Origin: Streptantibioticus rubrisoli
GTDB lineage: Bacteria > Actinomycetota > Actinomycetes > Streptomycetales > Streptomycetaceae
Direction of reading: 5' to 3'
Length of the DNA stretch: 64,000 bases
Assembly: GCF_024436055.1 (NCBI RefSeq)
Contig: NZ_JANFNH010000006.1
Coordinates: forward strand, 62,001 to 126,000
Shown here: positions 24,260-34,479 of the stretch, piece after piece
Position numbering within the stretch: the stretch's first letter is position 1
How the letters are laid out: each line of letters begins with the position of its first letter
The notes under the pieces: generated by a model
Databases searched by the model: none
Told to the model about the DNA's origin: nothing
Seen by the model: only the letters and a program-made list of their open reading frames with translations
Translations under genes and position numbers: made by a program

Positions 24260-26682
24260 TGGCATCGAAGCGCGCACCTGACGCGCCTGGCCGACGGCCG
24301 GGCATGTCCGACTGGGCGTGGGAGTACGAGGGATACGACCCGGCCCAGGAGCGGTTGCGGGAGGCACTGTGCACCCTGGGCAACGGCTACTTCGCCACCC
24401 GTGGCGCCGCCAGCGAGTGCCCGGCGGGACCGGCACACTACCCCGGTACGTATGCTGCGGGTTGCTACAACCGCTTGGTCTCGGCCATCGGCGGACGACA
24501 GGTCGAGAACGAGGACCTGGTGAACCTCCCCAACTGGCTGCCCCTACGGTTCCGGATCCGCACCCCGGGCGCCGGGTGGTTTCTCGTCGACGGAGTGTGT
24601 CTGCGGGAGTACCGGCAGAGCCTGGACCTGCGCGGTGGCGTGCTCACCAGGCACATGCTGTTCGTGGACGAGCAGGACCGTCGCCTGGCCGTCGACCAGC
24701 ACCGCCTGGTCCACATGGCGGACCCCCACCTGGCCGCCCTCCGTACCCGTTTCACCGCGCAGAACTGGTCGGGCGAACTCGACGTTGAGTCCGCGCTCGA
24801 CGCAGACGTCGCGAACACGGGCGTCACCCGCTACCGCAACCTCGAAGGACACCACCTGACCGACTGGCGCACCGGCGCCGTCGACCCGGACGTGGCGTGG
24901 TTGCACTGCCGTACGTCCGCCTCCGACGTGGCGATCGCCATGGCCGCACGCACCCGCGCCACGACGGACGCCCGACCACACACCGAGCCGCGGGCCCGGA
25001 GCGTCGCGCAGTTCCTGACCGTGCCGGTCAAGCGCGGCAGGACCGTGTACGTCGACAAGACCGTCGCCCTGCACACCTCACGCGACACGGCGATCAGCGA
25101 CCCGCTGCACGCCGTGCTGGACCGGGTCGGTGCCGCACCGCCGTTCCCGGAACTGCTCGCGACACACCGCACGGCATGGGAGCACCTCTGGCAGCGGGCA
25201 GAGCTGCGGGTACCGGGGCAGGCCGGGCGGATCCTGCGCCTTCACCTGTTCCACGTGCTGCAGACGCTTTCCCCGCACACCGCCGAACTCGACGTCGGAG
25301 TGCCCGCTCGGGGACTGCACGGTGAGGCGTACCGCGGGCACGTCTTCTGGGACGAGTTGTTCGTCCTGCCCTATCTCAACCTGCACTTCCCCGAAGTCTC
25401 CCGAGCCCTCCTGACCTACCGCCACCGAAGACTTCCCCGGGCCTGCCGCGCCGCCAAGGAGTCCGGGCGCAGTGGTGCGATGTTCCCCTGGCAGTGCGGC
25501 AGCGACGGCCGGGAGGAAGCGCAGACGCTGCACCTCAACCCGCGGTCCGGCCGTTGGCTGCCCGATCACTCCCGGCTCCAGCATCACGTCGGCTCGGCTA
25601 TCGCCTACAACGTGTGGCAGTACTGCCAGGCCAGCGGCGACACCGAGTTCCTGCACACCAAGGGCGCCGAGATGCTGCTGCAGATCGCCCGCTTCTGGGC
25701 CAGCGCCGCCGAGTTCGACGCCGCGAGCGGGCGGTACCGCATCCGTGGGGTGGTCGGGCCCGACGAGTACCACGACGCCTATCCGGACGCCGCGCAGCCG
25801 GGGGTGGACGACAACGCGTACACCAACGTCACCGCCGCCTGGGTGCTGCAGCGCGCCCTGGACCTGTTCCGCTCGCTGCCGGTGCCGCGGCGGCAGGAAC
25901 TCTGCGAGCGCGTCGCCCTGGGCGCGGAGGAGCTGGACCGCTGGGAGGAGGTGTCCCGGAAACTGCGGGTTCCGTTCCACCAGAGTGTGGTCAGCCAGTT
26001 CGAGGGCTATGCGGACCTCGCCGAGCTCGACTGGCAGGGATACCGCCACCGCTACGGCGACATCCAGCGCCTGGACCGGATCCTGGAGAACGAGGGCGAT
26101 TCGACCAACCGGTACAAGGCGTCCAAGCAGGCCGATGTGCTCATGCTCGGCTACCTGTTCTCGCCCGGTGAACTCTCGCAGCTGTTCCGGCTGCTCGGCT
26201 ATGACATGGACGACGAGACCTGGCGAAGAACCGTCGACTACTACCTGCGCCGCACCAGCCACGGCTCCACCCTGAGCGAACTCGTGCACGGCTGGGTGCT
26301 CACCCGGACCCGGCGCGCCGGGGCGTGGAAGTACCTTCAGGACGCGCTCGCCGAGGACGTGACCGACCTACAGGGCGGAACCACGGCCGAGGGCATCCAC
26401 CTGGGCGCCATGGCCGGAACGCTCGATCTCGTACAGCGGGGCCTGACCGGACTGGAAACCCGCGAGGACGCGCTGTGGCTCGATCCCGCGCCGATCCCCG
26501 AACTGTCGCAGTTCAGCTTCTCCATCCGCTACCGGGGCCACTGGGGCGTCGCCCTGCACATGCAGCCCGGACGACTGCGCATCAGCGTTCCGTCCTCCGA
26601 GGAGCAACCCATCCGCGCCGTGCTGCCACACCGGGAAGTCAGCGTCGCTCCAGGTCACGCCCGGTGGCTGGACCTGATCTAG
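24259..26682 (+). CDS. Glycoside hydrolase family 65 protein (trehalose/maltose-type phosphorylase or hydrolase)
   Basis: An 807-residue cytoplasmic enzyme with the GH65 layout: N-terminal beta-sandwich with LGNGYFATRGA, a linker, an alpha/alpha barrel and a C-terminal sheet. The general acid is Glu503 in VVGPDEYHDAYP; KASKQADVLMLGYLF and HGSTLSELVHG are the usual substrate/phosphate-side motifs. The family includes trehalose, kojibiose and maltose phosphorylases and trehalases; I cannot decide between them. In M. tuberculosis a GH65 domain occurs in Rv2006, a DosR-regulon gene, which suits the dormancy context here. The ATG overlaps the upstream stop. Confidence 0.9.
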   Translation: MASKRAPDAPGRRPGMSDWAWEYEGYDPAQERLREALCTLGNGYFATRGAASECPAGPAHYPGTYAAGCYNRLVSAIGGRQVENEDLVNLPNWLPLRFRIRTPGAGWFLVDGVCLREYRQSLDLRGGVLTRHMLFVDEQDRRLAVDQHRLVHMADPHLAALRTRFTAQNWSGELDVESALDADVANTGVTRYRNLEGHHLTDWRTGAVDPDVAWLHCRTSASDVAIAMAARTRATTDARPHTEPRARSVAQFLTVPVKRGRTVYVDKTVALHTSRDTAISDPLHAVLDRVGAAPPFPELLATHRTAWEHLWQRAELRVPGQAGRILRLHLFHVLQTLSPHTAELDVGVPARGLHGEAYRGHVFWDELFVLPYLNLHFPEVSRALLTYRHRRLPRACRAAKESGRSGAMFPWQCGSDGREEAQTLHLNPRSGRWLPDHSRLQHHVGSAIAYNVWQYCQASGDTEFLHTKGAEMLLQIARFWASAAEFDAASGRYRIRGVVGPDEYHDAYPDAAQPGVDDNAYTNVTAAWVLQRALDLFRSLPVPRRQELCERVALGAEELDRWEEVSRKLRVPFHQSVVSQFEGYADLAELDWQGYRHRYGDIQRLDRILENEGDSTNRYKASKQADVLMLGYLFSPGELSQLFRLLGYDMDDETWRRTVDYYLRRTSHGSTLSELVHGWVLTRTRRAGAWKYLQDALAEDVTDLQGGTTAEGIHLGAMAGTLDLVQRGLTGLETREDALWLDPAPIPELSQFSFSIRYRGHWGVALHMQPGRLRISVPSSEEQPIRAVLPHREVSVAPGHARWLDLI

Positions 26683-26807
26683 GGCGCATCGGCACGGTCG
26701 CGCAACGGGCGCCACCCGGCGTCCCACCCGTTCGACTCGCCGGTCGGGGGTGTGGCGGGCAGCATGGAAGCGACCGCAAAGCCATCGATTCGCGGAGGCG
26801 AACCGCG

Positions 26808-26969
26808 ATGCCCCGGCGCGTCGCCGGTGAGTGCGAGCAGCGCGAGCGTGAAGGCGTACCGCGTCGGGGCACTCGCCGAACTGGGCGCTTCGAGTACCGG
26901 GCGTCGCAGCCCACCGACGTGAGGACCGAGGGCATCGAGGTGAGCTGGCTGACGGGTTGGTGCCGGTGA
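26808..26969 (+). CDS. Doubtful small ORF in the 350-base gap after the GH65 gene
   Basis: The gap 26683-27032 contains one short frame worth noting: ATG at 26808 with GGAGG about 9 bases upstream, giving 53 residues rich in Arg and Glu. Third-position G+C is only moderate, no family is recognised, and it may be untranslated leader of the next gene. I see no hairpin or other clear element in the rest of the gap. Confidence 0.25.
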   Translation: MPRRVAGECEQREREGVPRRGTRRTGRFEYRASQPTDVRTEGIEVSWLTGWCR

Positions 26970-27032
26970 CCGTTGCGAAGGCGCACGCCCGCCAGGGCGC
27001 ATCGGAGTACCCGAGTCCGGAGAGGCGGACCC

Positions 27033-29711
27033 CTGACAGGGACCGAGCGGTACGCGCTGCTGGCCGACGGGACGACCGTACGGATCCGCTCGGCATGCGC
27101 CGACGACCGTGACGGCGTGCGCTCGTTGTACGAGGGGATGTCCGAGGAGAACCTGCGGCTCCGGTTCTTTGGGGTGAGCCGCCGAGCGGCGCAGCAGGCG
27201 GCCGAGCGCGTCGCCCACTGCGACAAACCCGGATACCAGGCGCTGCTCGCCATCGTCGACGACGCGGTGGTGGGCATCGCCGACTACGAGTCGGACGATC
27301 CGCGAAGCGGTGCGACATGCGCGGAGATCTCCGTGGCCGTCGCGGACGCCTGGCATCACCGGGGTGTGGGCTCGCTGCTGCTGGAGCACCTGGTGCACGC
27401 CGCCCGGGAGGCTGGGATCACGACGTTCACCGCTGACGCGCTCGCCCACAACGCGGCCGTGCTGAAGGTCTTCGCGGACCTGGGGCTGGGCGTCTCCCGG
27501 CACTTCGAGGGGGCGGAAGTGCGGTGCCGCATACGGCTGGACGAGGACGAGACCTACCTGTCGGCGGTCGACTCGCGTGCGGCGAACGCGGACCGTGTGA
27601 GCCTGTCGCCACTGCTGCGGCCACGTTCCGTGGTCGTCGTCGGTGCGGGAACCAAACCCGGCTCGGTCGGCCGAGCCGTGCTGCGCAACATACGCGGCGG
27701 GCGGTTCACCGGCCGTGTCTGCGCGGTGAATCCACACGCCCACGCCATCGAGCACACCCCCGTCTACCCCTCGGTGAGCGACCTGCCCTATCCACCCGAC
27801 CTGGCGGTGGTCGCGGTGCCCGCTGCTGGTGTGCAGGAGGTGGCCGAACAGTGCGGCCGCAGAGGCGTCCGCGCACTGGTGGTGTTGACGTCGGGAGTCG
27901 ACGCCGCGGGGGCGTCGGCCCTCCTGGAGGCATGCCGCCGCCATGGCATGCGGCTGGTGGGACCGAACTGCCTGGGGCTTTCCAACACCGAAGCGGAAGT
28001 GGCGTTGGACGCGACGTTCGCCGCCCACCGACCGCTGCCGGGTAGTGCCGGGGTCGGCGTGCAGTCGGGCGGGGTCGGCATGGCGCTGCTCGACGGGCTG
28101 TCGCGGCTGGGCATCGGAGTGTCGTCCTTCGTCTCGCTCGGTGACAAGGTGGATGTCTCCAGCAACGACCTGCTGTGCTGGTGGGAGGGCGACGGCCACA
28201 CCGAACTGGCCCTGCTGCACCTGGAATCCTTCGGCAATCCGCGTGCCTTCTCCCGTACGGCACGGCGGGTGGCCCGGCAGATGCCACTGCTCACCGTCGA
28301 CGCCGGGCGCTCCGCCGCTGGCCGTCGCGCCGCCGCCGCGCACACGGCTGCGGCGGCCACTCCCACCATGACGCGGGGCGCGTTGTTCACGCAGGCGGGC
28401 ATCACCGCCACCCACACCATCGCGGAACTCCTGGACACCGCGGCCTTGTTGCACTCCCAACCGCTGCCCACCGGCGGATCGGTTGCCGTGGTGTCCAACG
28501 CGGCCGGGGCGGGGGTGCTCGCCGCCGACGCCTGCGTCGAGGCGGGTCTGACGGTCCCCGAGCTGCCTGCCCGCTTGGCCGCCGACCTCCTGGCCGATCT
28601 GCCCGCGGGGGCCTGCGCCGGGAACCCGATCGACGCCACGGCGGTTGTCGGCGCCGCCGCGCTGCGGGCCTGCGTGGACCGGCTCACCACCCACAGCCGT
28701 GTCGACGCGGTCCTGGTGGTGCTGGTACCCACCGCGCTGGTCGCCACCACCGGCGACGACCCCCGCCTGGCGCTCACCGGGCGCCGCCCTCGGCCGGTGG
28801 CGGCGGTCCTGCTCGGCCAGGCGGAAACCGTACGGTTGCTGCGTGACGGGGACAGTGGGTCGGTGCCCGCCTACGCCGACGCGACGTCCGCGGCCCGCGC
28901 GCTGGCCCGCGCGGTGACCCGCGCCGGGTGGCTCGCCGAGCCGCCCGGCACGATCCCGGAACTGGCCGGTATCGAGAGCGCTGGCGCGGCGTCGCTGGTG
29001 GGCGGGTATCTCGCGGAGCATCCGGACGGTGGCTGGCTGCATCCGCGCCAGTGTGCTGAGCTGCTTTCGTATTACTGCGTTCGGCAGTCGCCCTGGAGTT
29101 GGGCGGAGAGCGAGGAGGAGGCGGTCAGGGCTGCCGCGCTGCTGGCCGGTCGCGGCGGACTTGTGGCGCTCAAGGCCCATTGGCCCGGACTGACGCACAA
29201 GAGCGACAAGGGCGCGATCGCCCTTGACCTGGTCGGTGAGGCCGCCGTGCGGCGAGCCTACGGCGAATTCGCGGCGCGCTTCGGGGACTTGATGGCGGGT
29301 GTGGTGGTGCAGCCGATGGCGCCGCGGGGGGTGGAGTTGGTTGCGGGGATCGTGCAGGACGCGGTGTTCGGCCCGCTGGTGTTGTTCGGTCTCGGTGGTA
29401 CGGCAACCGATGTGCTCGCCGACCACGCGGCCCGGCTGGCACCACTGACGGATCGTGACGTCCACGCGCTGATCCGTGCGCCGCGCTGCGCGCCGTTGCT
29501 GTTCGGGCACCGGGGTGGCGATCCGGTCGACCTGGAGGGACTGGAGCAGTTGTTGTCGCGGCTGTCGCGGATGGCATGCGATCTGCCGGAACTGGCCGAG
29601 GCCGACCTGAACCCCGTGGTCGCCCGGCCAGACGGCGTCCTGGCGCTCGACGCCCGCGTCCGGCTGCTGCCCCGCCGCGCGCAGGACCCGTACCTGCGTC
29701 GCCTGCGCTGA
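27033..29711 (+). CDS. GNAT acetyltransferase fused to ADP-forming acyl-CoA synthetase-like domains (protein lysine acetyltransferase type)
   Basis: An 892-residue fusion. Residues 1-165 are a GNAT domain (HHRGVGSLLLEHLV is the acetyl-CoA loop). About 190-300 is a CoA-binding Rossmann domain (VVVGAGTKPGSVG), 310-500 succinyl-CoA-synthetase-like with His near 436 in AAAAHTAAAA, and 640-892 an ATP-grasp domain (GLVALKAHWPGLTHKSDKGAI). Proteins of this class acetylate and switch off acetyl-CoA synthetases. The usual HTG motif around the His is HTA, so synthetase activity may be lost. I propose CTG at 27033 after GGAGAGG; the TTG at 26973 lacks a ribosome site. Three bases separate its stop from the convergent permease. 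Confidence 0.87.
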   Translation: MTGTERYALLADGTTVRIRSACADDRDGVRSLYEGMSEENLRLRFFGVSRRAAQQAAERVAHCDKPGYQALLAIVDDAVVGIADYESDDPRSGATCAEISVAVADAWHHRGVGSLLLEHLVHAAREAGITTFTADALAHNAAVLKVFADLGLGVSRHFEGAEVRCRIRLDEDETYLSAVDSRAANADRVSLSPLLRPRSVVVVGAGTKPGSVGRAVLRNIRGGRFTGRVCAVNPHAHAIEHTPVYPSVSDLPYPPDLAVVAVPAAGVQEVAEQCGRRGVRALVVLTSGVDAAGASALLEACRRHGMRLVGPNCLGLSNTEAEVALDATFAAHRPLPGSAGVGVQSGGVGMALLDGLSRLGIGVSSFVSLGDKVDVSSNDLLCWWEGDGHTELALLHLESFGNPRAFSRTARRVARQMPLLTVDAGRSAAGRRAAAAHTAAAATPTMTRGALFTQAGITATHTIAELLDTAALLHSQPLPTGGSVAVVSNAAGAGVLAADACVEAGLTVPELPARLAADLLADLPAGACAGNPIDATAVVGAAALRACVDRLTTHSRVDAVLVVLVPTALVATTGDDPRLALTGRRPRPVAAVLLGQAETVRLLRDGDSGSVPAYADATSAARALARAVTRAGWLAEPPGTIPELAGIESAGAASLVGGYLAEHPDGGWLHPRQCAELLSYYCVRQSPWSWAESEEEAVRAAALLAGRGGLVALKAHWPGLTHKSDKGAIALDLVGEAAVRRAYGEFAARFGDLMAGVVVQPMAPRGVELVAGIVQDAVFGPLVLFGLGGTATDVLADHAARLAPLTDRDVHALIRAPRCAPLLFGHRGGDPVDLEGLEQLLSRLSRMACDLPELAEADLNPVVARPDGVLALDARVRLLPRRAQDPYLRRLR

Positions 29712-29714
29712 GCG

Positions 29715-30980
29715 TCAGCCGCGTCGCACCGCCCGGCGCACCGCGTACAGCAGCGCCCCGGCCGTCAGGACCGCGGCGCCGGACAGCACCGAGACGGCGG
29801 GCAGCGCGAACGCCAGCGCGGCGCACCCGATCAGTCCGGTGACCGGCACGAGCCGCGGCGGACGGCCCTCCTCCGGGCTCAGGGTCCATGCGGCGGCGTT
29901 GGCGATGGCGTAGTACGCGAGGACGCCGAACGAGGAGAACCCGATGACTCCCCGCAGGTCAGCGAAGGCGGCGGTGACCGCGACCACGGCACCGACGGCC
30001 AACTCGGCGCGGTGCGGTACGTGGAAGCGCGGATGCACGGCGGCCAGTGCGTGCGGGAGGTGACGGTCGCGGGCCATGGCCAACGTGGTACGCGAGACAC
30101 CCAAGATGAGCGCCAGCAGCGAACCGAGAGCGGCGACCGCCGCACCCACCCGCACCACGGGCGCCAGCCCGGCCAGCCCGGCGGTGCGTACCGCCTCGGC
30201 CAACGGCGCCGTGGCGCTGGCCAGCCCCGACGGCCCCAGCACGGTGAGAACCGCGACCGACACGGCCGCGTAGACGACCAGCGTGATGGCCAACGCGGTG
30301 GGGATCGCACGGGGGATGGTGCGCCGCGGGTCGCGCACCTCCTCACCAAGGGTCGCGATCCGTGCGTACCCCGCGAACGCGAAGAACAGCAGGCCCGCCG
30401 CCTGCAGCACCCCGCCGACGGTGGCGTCCGCCCCGACGTCGAGCCGTGCGGCGTCCGCCGAACCCGAGGTGAGGCAGCCGACGACCACGGCCGCCAGCAC
30501 CATTACGACGACCGCGACGATGGCCCTGGTGAGCCACGCCGCCTTGTGCACCCCGACGTAGTTCACCGCCGTCAGTGCCGCCACCGCGGCCACCGCCACC
30601 GCGTGCGCCTGGGACGGCCACACGTATCCGCCCACCGTCAGGGCCATCGCCGCGCAGGACGCCGTCTTCCCGACAACGAAGCCCCACCCGGCGAGATACC
30701 CCCACACCTCGCCCAGGCGTTCGCGTCCGTACACGTACGTGCCACCGGACGCCGGGTAGCGGGCGGCGAGCCGGGCCGAGGAGGTCGCGTTGCAGTACGC
30801 CACCACCGCGGCCACCAGCAGACCGAGCAGCAGCCCGGAACCGGCCGCTCTGGCGGCGGGCGCCAGGGCGGCGAAGATTCCGGCGCCGATCATCGACCCC
30901 AGGCCGATCACCACGGCGTCGAACACGCCCAGCCGCCGCCTGAGTTCGGGTGATCCCGCCGGGGTGGACCGCTCCGGCAT
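29715..30980 (-). CDS. APC-superfamily amino acid/cation permease
   Basis: A 421-residue membrane protein with about 12 hydrophobic segments. The TM1 signature VFDAVVIGLGSMIGAGIFAALAPAA and the TM6 region FAFAGYARIATLGEEVRDPRRTIPRAI are characteristic of amino acid-polyamine-organocation transporters. The ATG at 30980 follows GAGGAG. It lies 62 bases downstream of the hydrogenase large-subunit gene on the same strand, so it may belong to the end of that transcript, though a functional link is not evident. The substrate is unknown. Confidence 0.86.
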   Translation of the reverse strand: MPERSTPAGSPELRRRLGVFDAVVIGLGSMIGAGIFAALAPAARAAGSGLLLGLLVAAVVAYCNATSSARLAARYPASGGTYVYGRERLGEVWGYLAGWGFVVGKTASCAAMALTVGGYVWPSQAHAVAVAAVAALTAVNYVGVHKAAWLTRAIVAVVVMVLAAVVVGCLTSGSADAARLDVGADATVGGVLQAAGLLFFAFAGYARIATLGEEVRDPRRTIPRAIPTALAITLVVYAAVSVAVLTVLGPSGLASATAPLAEAVRTAGLAGLAPVVRVGAAVAALGSLLALILGVSRTTLAMARDRHLPHALAAVHPRFHVPHRAELAVGAVVAVTAAFADLRGVIGFSSFGVLAYYAIANAAAWTLSPEEGRPPRLVPVTGLIGCAALAFALPAVSVLSGAAVLTAGALLYAVRRAVRRG

Positions 30981-31042
30981 GGCGCACTCCTCGGTAGCGG
31001 GCTGGTTGGACGCTACGCCGAATCATGCCCCGTCGGACGCGG

Positions 31043-32404
31043 TCAGCGCACCCTGAGGTCGAGGAAGTGGGCCGAGCAGGAGATGCACGGGTCGTGGTTG
31101 CGGATGACCCGTTCGCACAAGGCGGTCAACTCGGCGTCGGTGGGCTCGCCGTCGCGCAACCGACCGCGCACCGTGCGGCGCAGATCCTCCTCGATCGCGC
31201 CCTGGTTCTGGGCGGTCGGCGGGACGAGGCTGGCGTCGGTGACGGTGCCTCGCGCGTCCAGGGTGTAGCGGTGGTACAGCAGGCCGCGCGGTGCCTCCGT
31301 CGCCCCGTGGCCGGTGGCGGCTCGCGGCGGAACCTCCACAGCCGGAGGCGACGGGGGCTCGTAGGCCTCGATGATGCGCAGCGCCTCGTCGATGGCGTAC
31401 AGCACCTCGACGGCGCGGACGATGATGCTGCGGAACGGGTTGCGGCATACCGTGCCCTGCCGGGGATCGCCGAGACCGGCGTCCCTGGCGGCCTCCAGGG
31501 CGACGGGGGAAAGCCATCGGCCGCTGATGGCATAGCGGGCCAGCGAGCCGGTCAGATGACGGCGGCCGTCCAGCACCGAATGGAGTGCGGTGGAGTACGG
31601 AACCTGGCGCTCGACGACGTGGTCGGAGAAGTCATGGATGTCGAAGGCCCTGGTGGGCAGCGCCCGGTCGGTGTCGGCGGGCAGCCCGGCGGCGCTCGGG
31701 GCAGTCATCGCGGTGGGGGTGCCGCACTCGATGGCATAGGTGCCGGGTTCGGCCAGGGCCAGCAGTTCGTGGTCGCATCCCGCCTCGGGGAAGTCGAAAC
31801 CCGCCACCCAGCGCACCAGGTCCGCCGCCGCGTCGCGTTCCCACCGCAACCGCTCGGCCAGTGGCCGCAGTTCGTCTCTGGTGGGAACGCGGTGGAAGCC
31901 GCCGACGCGGACGTTGATGGGATGGATGGAACGGCCGCCCAGCAACTCGACGATGCGGTTTCCGGCCTGTTTGAGCCGTAGACCGCGTTCGACCTCGGCG
32001 CGTTGGGTCCTGGCCAGTTCGATGACGTTGTCGACGCCGAAGAAGTCGGGTGCGTGTAGGAGGTGGATGTGCAGGGTCTGGCTCTCGATCCACTCGCCGC
32101 AGTACAGCAGCCGCCGCAGCGCCGCCAACTGGCCGTCGACCACCACCTGGCAGGCGTCCTCCACCGCACGGCAGGCGCTGAGTTGGTAGGCCACCGGGCA
32201 GATCCCGCACACCCGGGAGGTGAGGTCCGGCGGCTCGGTGTGGGCACGCCCGCGAAGGAACGCCTCGAAGAACCGCGGTGGTTCGTAGATCTTCAGTCGG
32301 GCCTCGGTGACCTCCCCCTCGCGCACGCATAGATGCAGCGCTGCTTCTCCCTCGACGCGGGCCAGGGCGCCGAGCTTCACCTCCCGTGTTCCATCGCCGT
32401 TCAC
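31043..32404 (-). CDS. NiFe hydrogenase large (alpha) subunit, group 3b-like
   Basis: A 453-residue catalytic subunit that splits or forms H2 at a Ni-Fe site. The metal ligands are Cys66 and Cys69 in [20 protein letters not shown] and Cys440 and Cys443 in DPCISCSAH near the C-terminus. Only seven residues follow the last His, as is usual for short-tailed group 3 enzymes. With the partner genes it matches bidirectional NAD(P)-linked group 3b hydrogenases (sulfhydrogenase type), known to be induced by hypoxia in M. smegmatis. The GTG at 32404 overlaps the small-subunit stop (GTGA). No hyp maturation genes are in this window. Confidence 0.92.
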   Translation of the reverse strand: MNGDGTREVKLGALARVEGEAALHLCVREGEVTEARLKIYEPPRFFEAFLRGRAHTEPPDLTSRVCGICPVAYQLSACRAVEDACQVVVDGQLAALRRLLYCGEWIESQTLHIHLLHAPDFFGVDNVIELARTQRAEVERGLRLKQAGNRIVELLGGRSIHPINVRVGGFHRVPTRDELRPLAERLRWERDAAADLVRWVAGFDFPEAGCDHELLALAEPGTYAIECGTPTAMTAPSAAGLPADTDRALPTRAFDIHDFSDHVVERQVPYSTALHSVLDGRRHLTGSLARYAISGRWLSPVALEAARDAGLGDPRQGTVCRNPFRSIIVRAVEVLYAIDEALRIIEAYEPPSPPAVEVPPRAATGHGATEAPRGLLYHRYTLDARGTVTDASLVPPTAQNQGAIEEDLRRTVRGRLRDGEPTDAELTALCERVIRNHDPCISCSAHFLDLRVR

Positions 32405-33189
32405 CGTCTCGCTTCCTCTCGGGAGACGGCGTCGAACTCCGGGGCGGCGGTGTTGAAGGTGCGAAACGCCCTCACCACATCCAGGGTGTCCATCCCGTCG
32501 CGACGCAACAGGGGGATGAAGGCAGGGAAGTTGATGGAGTTCGACGGGCCGAAGCAGCCGTAGCAGCCCCGCCCGTACGCCGGGCACAGCGCGCCGCATC
32601 CGGCGTGCGTGACCGGACCGAGGCATGGGGTGCCGTGTGCCACGATCACGCAAGGGGTTCCGCGCTGCTTGCACTGGAAGCACACGCTGTGGTCCGGCAC
32701 GTCCGGCTTGCGCCCGGCGAGGAAAGCGGTGATGACCTCCACCAACTGGCCCCGGTCGATGGGGCAGCCACGCAGTTCCAGGTCCACGGGGACGTGCGCG
32801 CTGATCGGCGTGGAGGTGGCGAGCGTGGCGATGTACTCCGGCTTGGCGTAGACGACGGCACGGAACTCGGCCACGTCGGCGTAGTTGCGCAGCGCCTGGA
32901 CGCCTCCGGCGGTGGCGCAGGCGCCGATGGTCACCAACCTGCGGGAGACGGACCGGATGTGCTGGACTCGCTCGGCGTCCTGGCGGGTGGTGATCGACCC
33001 GTCGACCAGCGACAGGTCATAAGGGACTGGCCCGGCGGCACTGGACGCCTCAAGGAAGTAGGAGATCTCCACTTCCTCGGCGATGCCGAGCAGTTCGTCC
33101 TCGCAGTCGAGCAGGGTGAGTTGACAGCCGTCGCAGGAGGCGAACTTCCACACGGCGAGCTTCGGCCGCCGCCCGCCGTCGGTTGACAT
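32401..33189 (-). CDS. NiFe hydrogenase small (delta) subunit
   Basis: A 262-residue cytoplasmic iron-sulfur subunit that carries electrons from the Ni-Fe site. It starts with the proximal-cluster motif Cys19-x2-Cys22 ([14 protein letters not shown]), continues with GACATAGG, and has a Cys-rich stretch ([12 protein letters not shown], then [17 protein letters not shown]) for further clusters. No twin-arginine signal is present, as expected for group 3. The ATG at 33189 follows AAGGGAG and is one base from the preceding stop. It overlaps the large-subunit gene. Confidence 0.92.
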   Translation of the reverse strand: MSTDGGRRPKLAVWKFASCDGCQLTLLDCEDELLGIAEEVEISYFLEASSAAGPVPYDLSLVDGSITTRQDAERVQHIRSVSRRLVTIGACATAGGVQALRNYADVAEFRAVVYAKPEYIATLATSTPISAHVPVDLELRGCPIDRGQLVEVITAFLAGRKPDVPDHSVCFQCKQRGTPCVIVAHGTPCLGPVTHAGCGALCPAYGRGCYGCFGPSNSINFPAFIPLLRRDGMDTLDVVRAFRTFNTAAPEFDAVSREEARR

Positions 33190-33190
33190 G

Positions 33191-34012
33191 TCACAACTCC
33201 CTTACGGACAACACTGATTGGGCTTGTGTCCAGGTGACGACGGGACCGTCGCGGCACAGCAGCAGCGGGCCGAGCTGGCAGTGGCCGCAGTGGCCGGTCG
33301 CACAGTGCATCGTGCGCTCCAAGGAGACCCGGATCCTGCCGGGATCCACGCCACGGTGGGCCAACTCGCGGGCGGCGGCCCGGATCATGACTTCGGGGCC
33401 GCAGACGAACGCCGTGGTGCGGGGCGGATCGAAGGCGGCCCGGTCAAGCAGGGCGGTCACCACACCGACATCGCCGGTCCAGGCGGCATCAGGCCGGTCC
33501 ACGGTCACCAAGGCCCCCCAGCGCCTTACCTCCTCGGCGTAGAGCAGGTCGCCGGGCGTGCGGGCTCCGATCAGGACGTTCAGCTGCCCGTAGTGTTCTG
33601 GTGCGGCGAGCACGCCGTGCACCAGGGGACGGAGCGGCGCCAGCCCGATACCTCCGGCCACCACCAGCAGGTCCCGCCCGGACGCGGAGCGCAGGTCCCA
33701 TGCGGTACCGAAAGGACCGCGGACCCCCACCTTCGTCCCGGGCCGCAGCGCCCACAGCGCTCTGGAAGTCGCGCCGACCGAACGGACCGTGTGAGTGAGG
33801 CGGTCCCCGTCGATGCCGCACACCGACAACGGGATGTCACCGACCCCGAAGGCGTAGACCATCGCGTACTGGCCCGGCGTGAACGCCGGAAGCGGCGAAC
33901 CCACCGGTTCCAGAGCGATCGTCGCAGTGTCCGCCGACTCCGTCGAGCAACCCGCCACCCGGTACGGGACGGGCACCGTCGCCACGGACACCTGCGGAGC
34001 GAGAATCGTCAT
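33191..34012 (-). CDS. Hydrogenase gamma subunit: FAD/NAD(P)-binding oxidoreductase with 2Fe-2S tail
   Basis: A 273-residue ferredoxin-reductase-type subunit that exchanges electrons with NAD(P)H. The FAD-binding barrel is at residues 10-100, the nucleotide-binding part holds [15 protein letters not shown] and [16 protein letters not shown], and the C-terminal [21 protein letters not shown] binds a 2Fe-2S cluster as in dihydroorotate dehydrogenase electron-transfer subunits. Its ATG overlaps the stop of the cyclic-nucleotide-fold gene (ATGA). The preference for NADH or NADPH cannot be read. Confidence 0.92.
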   Translation of the reverse strand: MTILAPQVSVATVPVPYRVAGCSTESADTATIALEPVGSPLPAFTPGQYAMVYAFGVGDIPLSVCGIDGDRLTHTVRSVGATSRALWALRPGTKVGVRGPFGTAWDLRSASGRDLLVVAGGIGLAPLRPLVHGVLAAPEHYGQLNVLIGARTPGDLLYAEEVRRWGALVTVDRPDAAWTGDVGVVTALLDRAAFDPPRTTAFVCGPEVMIRAAARELAHRGVDPGRIRVSLERTMHCATGHCGHCQLGPLLLCRDGPVVTWTQAQSVLSVREL

Positions 34013-34479
34013 CGGGCCGGACCGCTCTCGTAGGCTCGCGACGTGTCAGGCCCGTACAGGTCGAGCAGGCGGGTGCGGGCGGATCTGAGCCGCCGACCGA
34101 TCACCTGGTCGCCGATGGCACGGAACAACGCCAGCCCGGCCGCCGGGTCCTCATCCATCGCGGCGCGCACCTGCGGTGCGTCGAACTCGTACGCCTGCAC
34201 GGCGGTGCGAGTGAGCGCTCCCAGGTGCCACTGGTACGGCTCGAACAGCCAGGACCAGCCGAGCAGTTCACCGTCACCGATCGTCTCGACGACGATCGCG
34301 CCCCGGCCCGGGATGTGTACGTCGAGGGCGATAAGCCCGGTGCGCACGAGCCAGAAGCGGTCGGCCGCGCTGCCTTCCTCGAACAGGCGGATGTCACCGG
34401 GGAAGGCGGTGTCGTGGGCGAAGCCGAGCAACCAGCCGCGCAGGGTAGGTGGCAGGGAGCTGAGGAAGCCTTCCGTCAT
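34009..34479 (-). CDS. Cyclic nucleotide-binding-fold protein without DNA-binding domain, inside the hydrogenase operon
   Basis: A 156-residue Crp-type beta-roll protein (FPGDIRLFEEGSAADRFWLVRTGLIALDVHIPG) that ends after one helix, so it lacks the helix-turn-helix of Crp/Fnr regulators. The usual phosphate-binding cassette is replaced by GELLGWSWLFEPYQWHLGAL, and the Arg-x-Ala-x-Val end is not evident, so cAMP binding is uncertain. It overlaps genes on both sides by ATGA and must be made together with the hydrogenase. A paralogue lies at 40386. It may sense a ligand or shape the complex; this is inference. Confidence 0.85.
   Translation of the reverse strand: MTEGFLSSLPPTLRGWLLGFAHDTAFPGDIRLFEEGSAADRFWLVRTGLIALDVHIPGRGAIVVETIGDGELLGWSWLFEPYQWHLGALTRTAVQAYEFDAPQVRAAMDEDPAAGLALFRAIGDQVIGRRLRSARTRLLDLYGPDTSRAYESGPAR

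Noticed and set aside
26679-29510. 943-codon minus-strand frame opposite the acetyltransferase fusion
   Set aside because: It has the composition of an antisense shadow and no domain; the plus strand has clear GNAT and ATP-grasp motifs.
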